Source of the DNA: Hymenobacter norwichensis DSM 15439
Lineage (GTDB): Bacteria > Bacteroidota > Bacteroidia > Cytophagales > Hymenobacteraceae
DNA: 64,000 bases
Assembly (NCBI RefSeq): GCF_000420705.1
Contig: NZ_ATVL01000006.1
Coordinates: forward strand, 372,001-436,000
Direction: 5' to 3'
The notes beneath the pieces are model-generated. The model had not been told where the DNA came from and searched no databases. It was given only the letters and a program-made list of their open reading frames with translations. The position numbers and the translations under genes are program-made. This document shows positions 16,744 through 26,029 of this stretch, piece by piece. Every line of letters starts with the position of its first letter. Within the stretch, counting starts at the first letter, position 1.

Positions 16744-19230
16744 CTAGCCTCCGTTGTTGCTGCTGCCTTGCTTGCCATCGTTGTTTTGGATGGAGCGGCG
16801 CTGACGCTGGGGGCCGTTGTCGAGCTTGCCGAAGCGGTAGTTGAAGGACAGACGGAAGTTGCGCTGATACGAGTAGAAGTTGGTGTCGCTGCGGAACTGC
16901 GCGGTTTCGGTGCTAGCGCGGAACTCGCGGCCGGGTGCCAGGAAGTTGCTGGCGTTGAAGGTGAGGTCGGCTTTCTCTTTGAGCAAGGTGCGTTTAGCGC
17001 CCACTGTGTAGTAGTAGCCGCCGGAGTAGCGCGACTGAAGCTGTACGCCGCCGGTCCAGAAGCCGCCGTAGCTTTGCAGCGTGTACAGCTTGCCGACTTT
17101 CAACGACGCATTCAGGTTCATGAACAGATTCAGGCGGCTGGTGGTACGGTTGAGCGCGGCGCTGTTGAGGCGGGTGTAGTCGGCGCTGATGTTGCTGCTC
17201 AGGTCCAACTTGGTGGTCGGCTTCAAGGAACCATATAAGCTCAGGCCATAGCTGGTGTTGGTGGCAATGTTGCCGTAAGTGGTTTCGGTGCGGGCCAGCG
17301 AATCGTTGTAACGGTTGTACTCCTCAATGGAATTGCCGGTGCGCCGCGCGTAAGACGACACGTTGAGCGAGCTTTTCTCCCCGAAAGTGCCGTACGTCAG
17401 CTCAAACACGTCGGCCAGCTCGGGCGCGAGGTTGGGGTTGCCGTAGCTGACGTTGTTGGGCGTGCTTTGGTTGACGTAGGGGTTGAGGTAGTAAATCTGG
17501 GGGCGCTGAATTCGGCGGGAGTAGCTGAATCGTATCGTCTGGCCGGGCTTTTTGAGGGTTCGGGTCGCACTTACGTTGGGCAGCAGGTTGATGTAGTTGC
17601 TGGTGAATCGCCCCGCTTCACTCCGAAACTCCCCCGCAATAGCCGTGCGCTCCAGGCGGGTGCCCAAGCTGAAGGCGTACTTTTTGCCTCCCGAGAAATT
17701 ATAAGTGCCATAAGCCGCCAACACGTTCTGCTGATAATTGAAGGCATTAGAGCGCAGAAGGCTGCGGATAAAGTCGGTTTGCTGGGCCAGCAGTAGCGAA
17801 TCGAGCGAGTAGTCGCTGCTGACTTCGCGACGGATTAATTTGGCCCCAGTTTCCAGCGTAGTCGAGTCGCGGAAGGGGTGGGTGTAGTCGGTTTGGAGGG
17901 TGGTTTCCAGATTGCGCGACAGGTTGGTGCTCCGTTCCCGATACTCCAGGGGGCCGCTCAGTACGTCGGCACCGCGGTATTGGTCTAGGCGGTAGTTCTG
18001 GTCGTTGTTGCTGCGGGTGTGTTGGGCCAGCACACTCCACTCGCGCCGGGCCTGGGTTTCGCCGAAGGTGCGGGTATAACCAGCGTTTAGGTCGTAGTTG
18101 CGGTTTTCGTAGCGTTGCAGAATGTCGCGGGTGTACAGCGCATCGAGTTTCAGCGTATCGGGACCATCATACTGGTTGAATAGGTCCTGCGGGGAACGGT
18201 TCTGGTAGGCATTGCCATTGCCGCTGAGCGTGAAGCTGTGCAGCGGCGACGGGTCGTAGGTGAGTTCTAACTGCCCGAACCCGCCGCCGCCCGTGCTGCG
18301 TGAGGTGGTGCGCTGGTCCAGACGGCCTTCGCCGAAGGACGTAAAATCGGTGCGGGTGGAGCTGCTCTTGTAGGGGTAGCGGTTGGCAAAGCCGCTGAGC
18401 TTGGTGTTCACCCCAAACTTGCCGCGCCGCACGTTCAACGAGCCGTTCAGGTTCTGGTTTCGGTTGCCGGCACTGGCTCCTACACTGCCGTTGGTGCCCT
18501 GCAAGCTGTTCTTTTTCAACACAATGTTGATAACCCCGCCCGAGCCTTCGGCGTCGTACTTAGCCGAGGGGGCGGTTACCACTTCAATGGCCTTGATTTG
18601 GTCGGCTGGAATCTGCTTGAGCGCCTCAGCCAGGTTGCCCGACAGCATGGCCGAGGGCTTGTTGTTGATGAGGATGCGCACATTGGAAGTGCCCCGTAGC
18701 TGCACGTTGCCGTCGCTATCCAGGTTTACCATGGGCGTTTTGCGCAGCACATCCGAAGCCGTGCCGCCCGCGTTGGTGGCGTCCTGCTCGGCGTTGTATA
18801 CCAGGCGGTCGGGCCGGGTTTCTACCAGCGCCCGTTGGCCGGTTACGGTTACTTCGCCCAGCTTTTGGGTGGAAGCCGTCAGCTTGAGCGTGCCCAGCGC
18901 CACGGTCTGGGCGGTTACCGTTACGGCTTCCAGCTTGGTGGTGTAGCCCACAAAGCTGATTTGCAGCCGATACGAGCCGGGTGGAACATCCTTCAGTTCA
19001 AACTTGCCCTGCGCATCACAGGTGCCGCCGCCCACCGGCGTGGTGCCCGTTTCGGGGAGCAGCGCCACGGTGGCAAATTCAACGGGTTTCTGGGTGGCAG
19101 CATCCACCACGGTGCCGGTGAGGCGGCCGGTTCCTTGGGGTGCGGTGGTGGCGGAAGTGGCCGGAATCTGAGCCCAGGCAGCAGGCGAAGCCAGCACGGC
19201 TGCCACAAGCAGCGTAACAATTTGTTTCAT
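16744..19230 (-). CDS. TonB-dependent outer-membrane receptor (CarboxypepD_reg-like, OMP beta-barrel)
   Basis: An 828-residue protein. A signal peptide (ends about AWAQ) is followed by a carboxypeptidase-like Ig domain (GRLTGTVVDAATQKPVEFATV), a plug domain (LRGTSNVRILINNKPSAMLSG; IEVVTAPSAKYDAEGSGGVI) and a long beta-barrel ending in FRLSFNYRFGK with a basic tail (RRSIQNNDGKQG). Receptors of this class import large solutes with energy from TonB; the ligand is unknown and no SusD partner is adjacent. It is a close paralogue of the next gene (19531-22140), and both tails share the RRSIQN.D.KQG pattern, so they arose by duplication. Confidence 0.88.
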   Translation of the reverse strand: MKQIVTLLVAAVLASPAAWAQIPATSATTAPQGTGRLTGTVVDAATQKPVEFATVALLPETGTTPVGGGTCDAQGKFELKDVPPGSYRLQISFVGYTTKLEAVTVTAQTVALGTLKLTASTQKLGEVTVTGQRALVETRPDRLVYNAEQDATNAGGTASDVLRKTPMVNLDSDGNVQLRGTSNVRILINNKPSAMLSGNLAEALKQIPADQIKAIEVVTAPSAKYDAEGSGGVINIVLKKNSLQGTNGSVGASAGNRNQNLNGSLNVRRGKFGVNTKLSGFANRYPYKSSSTRTDFTSFGEGRLDQRTTSRSTGGGGFGQLELTYDPSPLHSFTLSGNGNAYQNRSPQDLFNQYDGPDTLKLDALYTRDILQRYENRNYDLNAGYTRTFGETQARREWSVLAQHTRSNNDQNYRLDQYRGADVLSGPLEYRERSTNLSRNLETTLQTDYTHPFRDSTTLETGAKLIRREVSSDYSLDSLLLAQQTDFIRSLLRSNAFNYQQNVLAAYGTYNFSGGKKYAFSLGTRLERTAIAGEFRSEAGRFTSNYINLLPNVSATRTLKKPGQTIRFSYSRRIQRPQIYYLNPYVNQSTPNNVSYGNPNLAPELADVFELTYGTFGEKSSLNVSSYARRTGNSIEEYNRYNDSLARTETTYGNIATNTSYGLSLYGSLKPTTKLDLSSNISADYTRLNSAALNRTTSRLNLFMNLNASLKVGKLYTLQSYGGFWTGGVQLQSRYSGGYYYTVGAKRTLLKEKADLTFNASNFLAPGREFRASTETAQFRSDTNFYSYQRNFRLSFNYRFGKLDNGPQRQRRSIQNNDGKQGSSNNGG

Positions 19231-19530
19231 AGAACAAGGCAGGATAAGCTAAGAGGATAAGCGCACTGTATCAAAGACTCCACCGGGCAGTAATTGGTGG
19301 CACAACGTTATAAAAGTATATAGTAGTATTTCAAAGTAATCTTGAATTCAATCAAATCTACCAGCCAACAAAAACGTCTGCCATCCTGAGGCGGTAACCA
19401 AGGACCTTCCCTTAACTGAACGTCAGCCGTGGCAACGACTTGTTCTGCGGGTATGTGGTCCTTGGTTGCTGCTTCAGAATGGCAGACGCAGGTCTAGCTA
19501 CTTACTAGCTATTGCCTACTATTTAGTTGG
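19231..19530. other. Intergenic region with a long hairpin
   Basis: A 300-bp gap between the two receptor genes. It contains the 114-bp hairpin at 19375-19488 (described separately) and an AGCTACTTACTAGC word repeat at 19494-19525. No coding sequence is seen. Confidence 0.6.
19375..19488. repeat. Imperfect palindromic element (32-bp arms), REP/MITE-like
   Basis: The arms 19375-19406 and 19457-19488 match at 28 of 32 positions as reverse complements, with ends CGTCTGCCAT / ATGGCAGACG and inner CCAAGGACC / GGTCCTTGG. The mismatches are all transitions, mostly G-U compatible in RNA. The CCATCCTGAG...AAGGACC composition resembles dispersed repeats I recall from Hymenobacter-type genomes. It may end transcription from the upstream receptor. 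Confidence 0.6.
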
Positions 19531-22140
19531 TTACTGTTGGCCCTGGCCGCTTTCACCCTGCTTGGTATCGTCGTTCTGGATGCTGCGGCGGCGCTTCTGG
19601 GGCTGGGTGCCCACCTTGCCGAAGCGGTAGTTGAACGACAGCCGCACGTTGCGCATGTAGATGTAGTTGTTGTTTTCCTGCCGGAACTGCTCGGTGTCAA
19701 GCACGGTGTTCAGGTTGCGGGTGGCTTTGATGAAGTTGTCGCCGCTGAGGATAATATCGGCTTTCTCTTTGAGCAGCGACTTGCGCATGCCCAGTGAGTA
19801 ATACGTCCAAGCGGCTTGCTTGCCCTGAAGCTGGATGCGCGGCGAGTTCAGGCCGGTATTAGCCTGGATGCTCAAGCCCTTGTTGAGCTTGTAGCTGGTG
19901 TTCACGTTCACGCTATACATCACCCCGCTATTAGAGTACGCCGAAGTGTTGATAGTACCATCGCCGAAGCTGAGCGACGGACTTTCCAACGACACGTAGT
20001 ACACGTTCACGTTGCCGCTCAAATCCCACTTCGGTACCGGCTTCACCGAGCCAAACAAGCTCACACCGTAGGTGGCATTGCGCCCGATGTTGCGGAAAGT
20101 CTGGTTGTTTACGCCGTTGACATCAATGAAGCGCACCGTTTCAATGGCCTTATTGGTGCGCCGCATGTACGCCGACATATTCAGCACCGAACCCTTGATG
20201 AAGGTGGTGTAGTTCAGTTCCACGCTGTGGGTCAGCTCGGGGTTGAGGTCGGGGTTGCCATAGCTGATGTTGAGCGTGTCGGAGGCGTTGACGAACGGGT
20301 TCAGGAAGAAAATCTGGGGGCGCTGAATGCGTTGGGAGTAGGCTACGCGTACCGTCTCGCCCGGTTTCTTGGGGTTCTGGGGCTGGTAGCTTACGCTCAT
20401 GTTGGGCAGCACGTTGGTGTAGTGCTGCTTCACGCCCGAGTTTTCGGCTTGCTGCTGCTGCTCGAACGTGCCCTTGATGCGGGTGTCCTCCACCCGAGCC
20501 CCCAGCTTGAAGTTCACCTTTTTACCGGCCGCAAACCCGTAGGTGCCGTATGCCGATACCACATCCTGGTTGTAGTTGAACAGGTTGGAGCGGTTGGGGT
20601 TGAAGGTCTCGGCTAGGCCGTCGTATACATCATAGTCGCTGCTCACGCGGCGCATAATGGCCTTGGCGCCAACTTCGAGCAGCGCCGTTTCCGACATCGG
20701 GTGCGCGTAGTCGGTTTGCAGGGTGGTTTCCAGATTGCGGGCCAAGTTGTCGCTCCGTTCCCGGTAGGTTACCGTGCCGTCTTCGTTGCGGCCGTCGTAC
20801 TGGTTGAGGTCGTAGTCCTGCACGTTGCGGTTACGGTTGTGCTGGGCCAGCACGCTCCACTCGCGCCGCTTCTCCTCGAAGGTGCGGGTGTAAGAGCCGC
20901 TCACATCGTAGCTCTGGGTACGAAACCGCCGGTCCGATACCCGCGAAAACTCGTCCTGAGCGGCTGCCGGAAACAGCACGTTGTTGAACTGGCGGTAGTC
21001 CACGGTGTTGCGGAAGGCGTTGCCCTGCACGCCCAGCGTGATGTTGTGGTACTTAGCCGGGTCGTAGTCGAGGCCCAGCCGCCCGAAGCCGCCGCCGCCC
21101 AAAATATTGCCGTTGCCGTCCTGCTGGAGGGCCAGTTCCTCGCTGCCATCTGAGTTTTTCAGGTAGCGGGTCAGGTTGCTGCGGTTGGGGCTATAAAACA
21201 GGAAGCTGCTCAACGAACTGTTGATGCCTATTTTACCTTTGCGGTAGTTGACGGAGGCGTTGGCATTGGAATTCCGGTTGCCGCCCGAAATGCCCGCGCT
21301 GCCGTTCACGCCCTCCAGGTTGTTTTTCTTAAGAATGATGTTGATGATGCCGCCCGTGCCTTCGGCGTCGTACTTGGCCGAGGGGGTAGTTATCACCTCC
21401 ACGCTCTTGATCTGGTCGGCCGGAATCTGCTTCATAGCATCGGCCACCGAGCTGGCTATAATACCGGAGGGCTTGTTGTTGATGAGTACCCGCACGTTGG
21501 AAGTGCCGCGCAGTTCCACGTTACCGTCGGGGTCTACGTTCACCAGGGGCACTTTGCGCAGCACATCGGCCGCCGTGCCGCCCGCGTTGGTGATGTCCTT
21601 TTCGGCGTTGTACACAATGCGGTCCGGCTTGGTCTCGATGACGTCCCGCTCCCCCGTAACCGTTACCTCGCCCAGCTTTTGCGCCGTAGCGGCCAGCGTC
21701 ACGCTGCCCAGCTCGGTGGTGCCGTCGGTGATGGTCACGGTTTCGGTGCGGTTGCCATAGCCCAGGAAGCTGATTTGCACCCGGTATGTGCCAGCCGCCA
21801 AGCCCTTCAGCACGAATTTGCCCCGCTCGTCGCAGGTGGTGCCGTCAATGGGGGTATCGGAGGTGGCGGGCAGCAGGGCCACGGTGGCAAACTGCACGGG
21901 CTTTTTGGTGGCGGCATCCAACACCGTTCCAACCAAGCGGCCGTTGCCTTTAGGCGCTTCGGGCAAGGCCAAGCGCGGCTTGACCGGAGCAGCGCCGGGG
22001 GCACCAGAAGCGCCAGGGGCACCGGCGGGGCGGGCGCCGGCCGGGGGCGTACCCGCGGGCGGGGTGGTTTGGGCCGTGGCAGTGAGAGGACCGGCTAACG
22101 CGCTGGCTAGGCCTAGCGAGGTAAGTAATAATTTGCGCAT
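19531..22140 (-). CDS. TonB-dependent outer-membrane receptor, paralogue
   Basis: About 869 residues from ATG 22138-22140 (MRKLLLTSLGLASALAG is a clean signal peptide; the open frame upstream is not signal-like). A Gly/Pro/Ala-rich segment (about 30-60, PAGARPAGAPGASGAPG) is followed by the carboxypeptidase-like domain (GRLVGTVLDAATKKPVQFATV), plug (RGTSNVRVLINNKPSGI; VEVITTPSAKYDAEGTGGI) and barrel ending VRLSFNYRFGKVG. It is very similar to the downstream paralogue. The ligand is unknown. The ABC transporter genes lie upstream on the same strand, 380 bp away, so co-regulation is possible but not shown. Confidence 0.87.
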   Translation of the reverse strand: MRKLLLTSLGLASALAGPLTATAQTTPPAGTPPAGARPAGAPGASGAPGAAPVKPRLALPEAPKGNGRLVGTVLDAATKKPVQFATVALLPATSDTPIDGTTCDERGKFVLKGLAAGTYRVQISFLGYGNRTETVTITDGTTELGSVTLAATAQKLGEVTVTGERDVIETKPDRIVYNAEKDITNAGGTAADVLRKVPLVNVDPDGNVELRGTSNVRVLINNKPSGIIASSVADAMKQIPADQIKSVEVITTPSAKYDAEGTGGIINIILKKNNLEGVNGSAGISGGNRNSNANASVNYRKGKIGINSSLSSFLFYSPNRSNLTRYLKNSDGSEELALQQDGNGNILGGGGFGRLGLDYDPAKYHNITLGVQGNAFRNTVDYRQFNNVLFPAAAQDEFSRVSDRRFRTQSYDVSGSYTRTFEEKRREWSVLAQHNRNRNVQDYDLNQYDGRNEDGTVTYRERSDNLARNLETTLQTDYAHPMSETALLEVGAKAIMRRVSSDYDVYDGLAETFNPNRSNLFNYNQDVVSAYGTYGFAAGKKVNFKLGARVEDTRIKGTFEQQQQAENSGVKQHYTNVLPNMSVSYQPQNPKKPGETVRVAYSQRIQRPQIFFLNPFVNASDTLNISYGNPDLNPELTHSVELNYTTFIKGSVLNMSAYMRRTNKAIETVRFIDVNGVNNQTFRNIGRNATYGVSLFGSVKPVPKWDLSGNVNVYYVSLESPSLSFGDGTINTSAYSNSGVMYSVNVNTSYKLNKGLSIQANTGLNSPRIQLQGKQAAWTYYSLGMRKSLLKEKADIILSGDNFIKATRNLNTVLDTEQFRQENNNYIYMRNVRLSFNYRFGKVGTQPQKRRRSIQNDDTKQGESGQGQQ

Positions 22141-22520
22141 CGAAGCAGAAAAATAGAGAGGCATCAGGGGGAGGAAGGACAGGCAGGAAAACCGCGGCCG
22201 CCCGGCGGCACCCAACTAATCGGCCGGGCAGGGGTAGCATTACAGCCAGCAGTGAAAAACCTGGGGCTGGCCGAAACGGCAGGTGGTGGATAGAGCGAGG
22301 GTGGTAGCAGGAACTGGCCAGCAAGGCCACAAAACGAATGTGCTTTTTAAAACGACAATAGGCTGAGTAGCACTACATAACTACTTAAATAGAAGCGCGG
22401 TACTGTTTTGAAAACGGCTAAGGACACCTCGGCTTGCCAACTGTTGCATGCGGCTGACCACCGCCGGCTTGCTAACTGAAAACGTAACACTGGCAGCCCA
22501 AAATTACCACCTATTACGGC
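22141..22520. other. Intergenic region upstream of the receptor gene
   Basis: A 380-bp gap between the ABC permease stop and the receptor start. I see no convincing coding sequence, repeat or terminator in it; it presumably holds the receptor promoter. Confidence 0.5.
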
Positions 22521-23363
22521 TCAGTTGGTGACGTTGCGCCGGTAAAGTAGCAAGTAGCCCACCACCAGCACGCCCGCAAACCAGCCCAGGCTGTACCACT
22601 CGTGCTTGGCCAGTTCGTGCGCCACTTCCAGCCCGGCTTTCGTCATCTTCATCGACATGGCCGTGCCCAGCGGGGCGGCGTACGGAATCTTGTCGGCGTG
22701 TTCCCATTGCAGCAGCGCAATGGTAGCTACCACAGCCCCCATGCCCACGCCCACCGGTACTACAAAGGAGCGCCAGTACAAGCTTACAATGTACTGCACC
22801 GCCAGCAGGCCCAAGGTGGCCACGTAGGTGCGCAGCAGCATCCAGCAAACCACCTCAAAAGGAATAGCATAGGTTTGGAACCCGAGTTTGGGCTTGAGCA
22901 CGCCCAGCAAAGCGCCGGCACTTAGCATCAACCCGGCAAAGAGCAGCAGCGCCACCGCATTCAGCACCAGAATCACGAGCAGTTTGGAGGCAAACACGGC
23001 GCCGCGCCCCACCGGCTGCGCGTACAGATGCTTCCAGGCGGTGGCCTTGGTTTCGATGTGCACTACTAGGCTGGTCAGTAGCACCACGAACAGCGGCAGC
23101 AGCAACGTGCCCGCCGTTTGCCAAGCCGTGCTAATGAAGCGCGGCCACGGCGTACCACCCGCTTTCAAAATAATGTCGCCCTTGAAAAAGTAGATGCAGA
23201 ACGTCAGCAGCACCGGCAGCGCCCCGCTAACAAGCGTGAGCCGCAAAGCAGCCGTGCGGCGTAGCTTCAGCGCATCGGCGGCCAGGGTGCGTCGGAGTTG
23301 GGTGAGGGCGGCTGGGGCAGCGGGCAGCGCCGAGAAGGAAGGGGATGTCAATGTAGATTCCAT
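22521..23363 (-). CDS. ABC-2 type transporter permease
   Basis: A 280-residue membrane protein with about six TM segments: LRLTLVSGALPVLLTFCIYFF, TLLLPLFVVLLTSLVVHIETKATAW, a central VILVLNAVALLLFAGLMLSAG, and the closing WFAGVLVVGYLLLYRR. The HIETKATAWKHLYAQPVGR motif between TM2 and TM3 is typical of ABC-2 permeases of the bacteriocin-immunity/bacitracin type (MutE/NatB-like). It works with the ATPase encoded just upstream. Cargo could be peptide, antibiotic or lipid. Confidence 0.82.
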   Translation of the reverse strand: MESTLTSPSFSALPAAPAALTQLRRTLAADALKLRRTAALRLTLVSGALPVLLTFCIYFFKGDIILKAGGTPWPRFISTAWQTAGTLLLPLFVVLLTSLVVHIETKATAWKHLYAQPVGRGAVFASKLLVILVLNAVALLLFAGLMLSAGALLGVLKPKLGFQTYAIPFEVVCWMLLRTYVATLGLLAVQYIVSLYWRSFVVPVGVGMGAVVATIALLQWEHADKIPYAAPLGTAMSMKMTKAGLEVAHELAKHEWYSLGWFAGVLVVGYLLLYRRNVTN

Positions 23364-23402
23364 AATTCAGGATAGAAAAGACGGGGTAAGAATGGAGTAT
23401 TT

Positions 23403-23480
23403 AGTAGCAAGTACTTGGTAGTAAGTATTCAGTAGTAAGTGGTCTGGCTACTGAATACTTACTGCCAAATACTTGCTACT
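23403..23480. repeat. Imperfect 33-bp inverted repeat of AGTAAGTA words
   Basis: The arms 23403-23435 and 23448-23480 match at 31 of 33 positions as reverse complements with a 12-bp loop. The right arm includes the ATPase stop codon (23476-23478). It lies between ATPase and permease genes of one operon, so it could attenuate read-through or protect the 3' end of the ATPase message. Confidence 0.65.
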
Positions 23481-24414
23481 CACCTCTCACTAGCTCGGGT
23501 TTTGCCTCGGTGAGGTGTAGGAAGGTATCCTCTAGGCTGGGCTGCTCTAGGCGCAGGCCGTAGAGCGGCTGGCCCGCTGCCACCAGCGCGGCGGCCACTT
23601 CGGCGGTGTGGTCGTTGGAAGTCCAGGGTAGCCAGAGGGCACCGGGCGCAGTTACCACGGCGTCGGCCAGGAGGCGGGGCAACAGGTTGCGGCAGGTTTC
23701 GGCGCTGTCGGTTTCCAGCACCAGCCGGGCCCGCCCGGTTTGCAGCTGCTGCAACTCCCGCAAGCTACCCTGAAACACCAAGCTACCCTGCTGAATTACG
23801 CCAACGTGGGTAGCCACCTTCTCGATTTCGCCAATGAGGTGGCTGCTGACCACGATGGTTTTGCCGTGCTCGGCGCGCAGCTTGCGCAGCAGCTCCCGCA
23901 TTTCAATAATGCCGTTGGGGTCGAGGCCGTTGGTGGGCTCATCGAGCAGCAGTAGGTCGGGGTCGGAGAGGAGGGCAATGGCGAGGCCCAGGCGCTGCCG
24001 CATGCCCAACGAGTACTCGCGGGCGGGCCGGTGGGCATTATCCGTGAGGCCGACCAGCGCCAGTACTTCGGCGGTGCGGCTGGCGGCTACCCCGCGCAGG
24101 CGGCGGGTGGCTTCCACGTTTTCGTGGCCCGTGAGGTGGTCGTAGAGCGAAGGGTTTTCGATGAGCGCACCCACCCGGTTCAGCAGGGCCACTCGGTGCC
24201 GAGCCAGGTCGTGCCCAAATAGGTGGATAGACCCAGCCGCCGGCCGCAACAGTCCCAGCAACAGCCGCATGGTAGTGCTTTTGCCCGCCCCGTTCGGTCC
24301 CAGAAAGCCATAGATGCTGCCTGGCTCTACGTGCAGGTTCACGTCGTGCAGGATGGGGCGCTTACCGAAGCGGAACGAGAGGCCGCGGGTTTCGAGTAGA
24401 GGAGTGGCTGACAT
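23476..24414 (-). CDS. ABC transporter ATP-binding protein
   Basis: A 312-residue ATPase from ATG 24412-24414 (MSATPLLETRGLSFRFGKR). Walker A is FLGPNGAGKSTTM, the Q-loop region IENPSLYDHLTGHENVE, signature YSLGMRQRLGLA, Walker B LLLLDEPTNGLDP and the switch His in VVSSHLIGEIE. This is the NatA/BcrA-like subgroup paired with ABC-2 permeases, and the permease follows 112 bp downstream. The divergent LytS/LytTR genes beyond 24.6 kb may control it, a common arrangement for such exporters. Confidence 0.92.
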   Translation of the reverse strand: MSATPLLETRGLSFRFGKRPILHDVNLHVEPGSIYGFLGPNGAGKSTTMRLLLGLLRPAAGSIHLFGHDLARHRVALLNRVGALIENPSLYDHLTGHENVEATRRLRGVAASRTAEVLALVGLTDNAHRPAREYSLGMRQRLGLAIALLSDPDLLLLDEPTNGLDPNGIIEMRELLRKLRAEHGKTIVVSSHLIGEIEKVATHVGVIQQGSLVFQGSLRELQQLQTGRARLVLETDSAETCRNLLPRLLADAVVTAPGALWLPWTSNDHTAEVAAALVAAGQPLYGLRLEQPSLEDTFLHLTEAKPELVRGE

Positions 24415-24655
24415 AACGATAGGGGAGAAGGAAGACGACAGCAAACGTAGGGGAGCCAGCTATATCTGCGGAGCGCTATTCAACCAACCCGGCTGTTGGG
24501 TGCTCCAACACCGGGTTCAGGGCAGTGAATCATGATTTAACGGCTTGGCACGAGTGCTCCTGCTATTCACCGCCCGGCGTGGCCAGTTGGCGGCGTGCCC
24601 CACCGGGTTCATTGAAAATCAAGCCCTCTGGGTGGTAAACCCTGTATTTTTAGGC

Positions 24656-25924
24656 ATGGAAGTATCATCTGTATTCGTTGCTGGTTCCGAGCGTAGCATA
24701 TCCGCCGACAAGCAACTAGGCTGGTGGGCGCGGCTACGGATTTTGCTGGGGGCAGCCAACTGGCCGGCCACTTCGGAATCGGGCCGTATTCCCCTTTGGA
24801 TTCATGGGTTGCTGTGGCTATGGCTGCTGGGCCTCGATACCCTCAAAGCCAGTAATGCTGTGGCCCGGCTGCCGCACTTTCCGGTTGGCCCGGCCGAATG
24901 GCAGCCGCTACTGGCCACGCTAGGGCGGCTGCTGCTGGAAGACGTAGGCAGCGCCACGCTTTTTTATCTTACCTGGCGCTGGTTGGTGCCGCGTACACTG
25001 GGCCGGGGCCGGGTGGTAGAGTACGTGGCGCTGGCAGCCGTACTGGTGCTGCCCTATGCCGGCTTGGTTGGCTGGGTGATGCCCCAAGTGTTCAACGACA
25101 AAATACGCATTGCCACGGCCAAGACTACGGCCTTCACTACCAAATCGAAAAAGCCGGTTACCATAGTAGTGCATGGTAAAAAAATGCCGGTAACCGAGCC
25201 GAGAGAATGGTTGCAGCTGTTTGGCGCCAGCATTGTAGGAACACTGATTGTAGGCAGCAGTTCGGCGTTGCGCATTACGGGCGACTACCTGCGGGGCCAG
25301 CGCAACCGCCGCGAAATGGAGCGCCAACAGCTACTCATCGAGTTGGCTATGCTCAAAACCCAAATCAACCCGCACTTTCTGTTCAACACGCTCAACAACA
25401 TCTACTCGCTCACCAGCCGCAAGTCCGATAAGGCCCCAGAAGCCGTGCTGCGCCTCTCCGAAATCATGCGCTACCTGCTCTATGAAAGCAGCACCGACAC
25501 CGTGCCGCTTAGCCGGGAACTGGCCCATTTGCGCAGCTTCCTGGATTTGCAGCGCCTGCGGTTGTCGGCCACGGCTCAAGATGCCATTCAACTGACCGTA
25601 ACCGGCGCCCCCGCCGACTGTGCCCACCCGATTGCGCCGCTGTTGCTGCTGCCACTGGTGGAAAATGCCTTCAAGCACGGCGACCTAGCCGCTCGCCCCG
25701 TGGCCGTGCAGATTACGCTGGAACTGGCATCCGATGGGCAGTTGCGGTTCTCGGTGCTCAACCACGTAGCCCCCGCCGACGCCGAGCGGGAGCTACCCAA
25801 TCAGCCTGGCGGGGTTGGCCTTGTGAATCTGCGCCGCCGCCTGGCGCTGCTCTACCCCGGCCGCCATACCTTGCAAGTGCAAACGCCACTCAATCAGCAC
25901 CTCGTGACGCTGGTCTTAGGGTAA
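24656..25924 (+). CDS. LytS/YehU-type sensor histidine kinase
   Basis: About 422 residues from ATG 24656 (MEVSSVFVAG); the frame is open further upstream but that part is not conserved-looking. About four TM helices occupy the N-terminal half (LWIHGLLWLWLLGLDTL, SATLFYLTWRWLVP, YVALAAVLVLPYAGLVGW). The His_kinase domain begins LAMLKTQINPHFLFNTLNNIY, with the phosphoacceptor His in NPHFLFN, and the ATPase N-box is LLPLVENAFKHG. It would phosphorylate the LytTR regulator encoded 105 bp downstream. A periplasmic loop between TM helices (about 135-160) is Lys-rich and could be the sensing part. Confidence 0.9.
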   Translation: MEVSSVFVAGSERSISADKQLGWWARLRILLGAANWPATSESGRIPLWIHGLLWLWLLGLDTLKASNAVARLPHFPVGPAEWQPLLATLGRLLLEDVGSATLFYLTWRWLVPRTLGRGRVVEYVALAAVLVLPYAGLVGWVMPQVFNDKIRIATAKTTAFTTKSKKPVTIVVHGKKMPVTEPREWLQLFGASIVGTLIVGSSSALRITGDYLRGQRNRREMERQQLLIELAMLKTQINPHFLFNTLNNIYSLTSRKSDKAPEAVLRLSEIMRYLLYESSTDTVPLSRELAHLRSFLDLQRLRLSATAQDAIQLTVTGAPADCAHPIAPLLLLPLVENAFKHGDLAARPVAVQITLELASDGQLRFSVLNHVAPADAERELPNQPGGVGLVNLRRRLALLYPGRHTLQVQTPLNQHLVTLVLG

Positions 25925-26029
25925 GACGGTTTGAGGGTAGGAAGGCAGGAAAGGTTCTTGCTGCTCATTGCGTGCTATCCTCAGTCCCCAAACCCTCTTA
26001 CTTTTAACCCTCTCTACTCTTACACTTCC

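Noticed and set aside
19816..20616. Antisense open frame of 266 codons over the TonB receptor gene
   Set aside because: Val/Gly/Ala/His-rich shadow of the receptor's codon pattern; no start context or motif.
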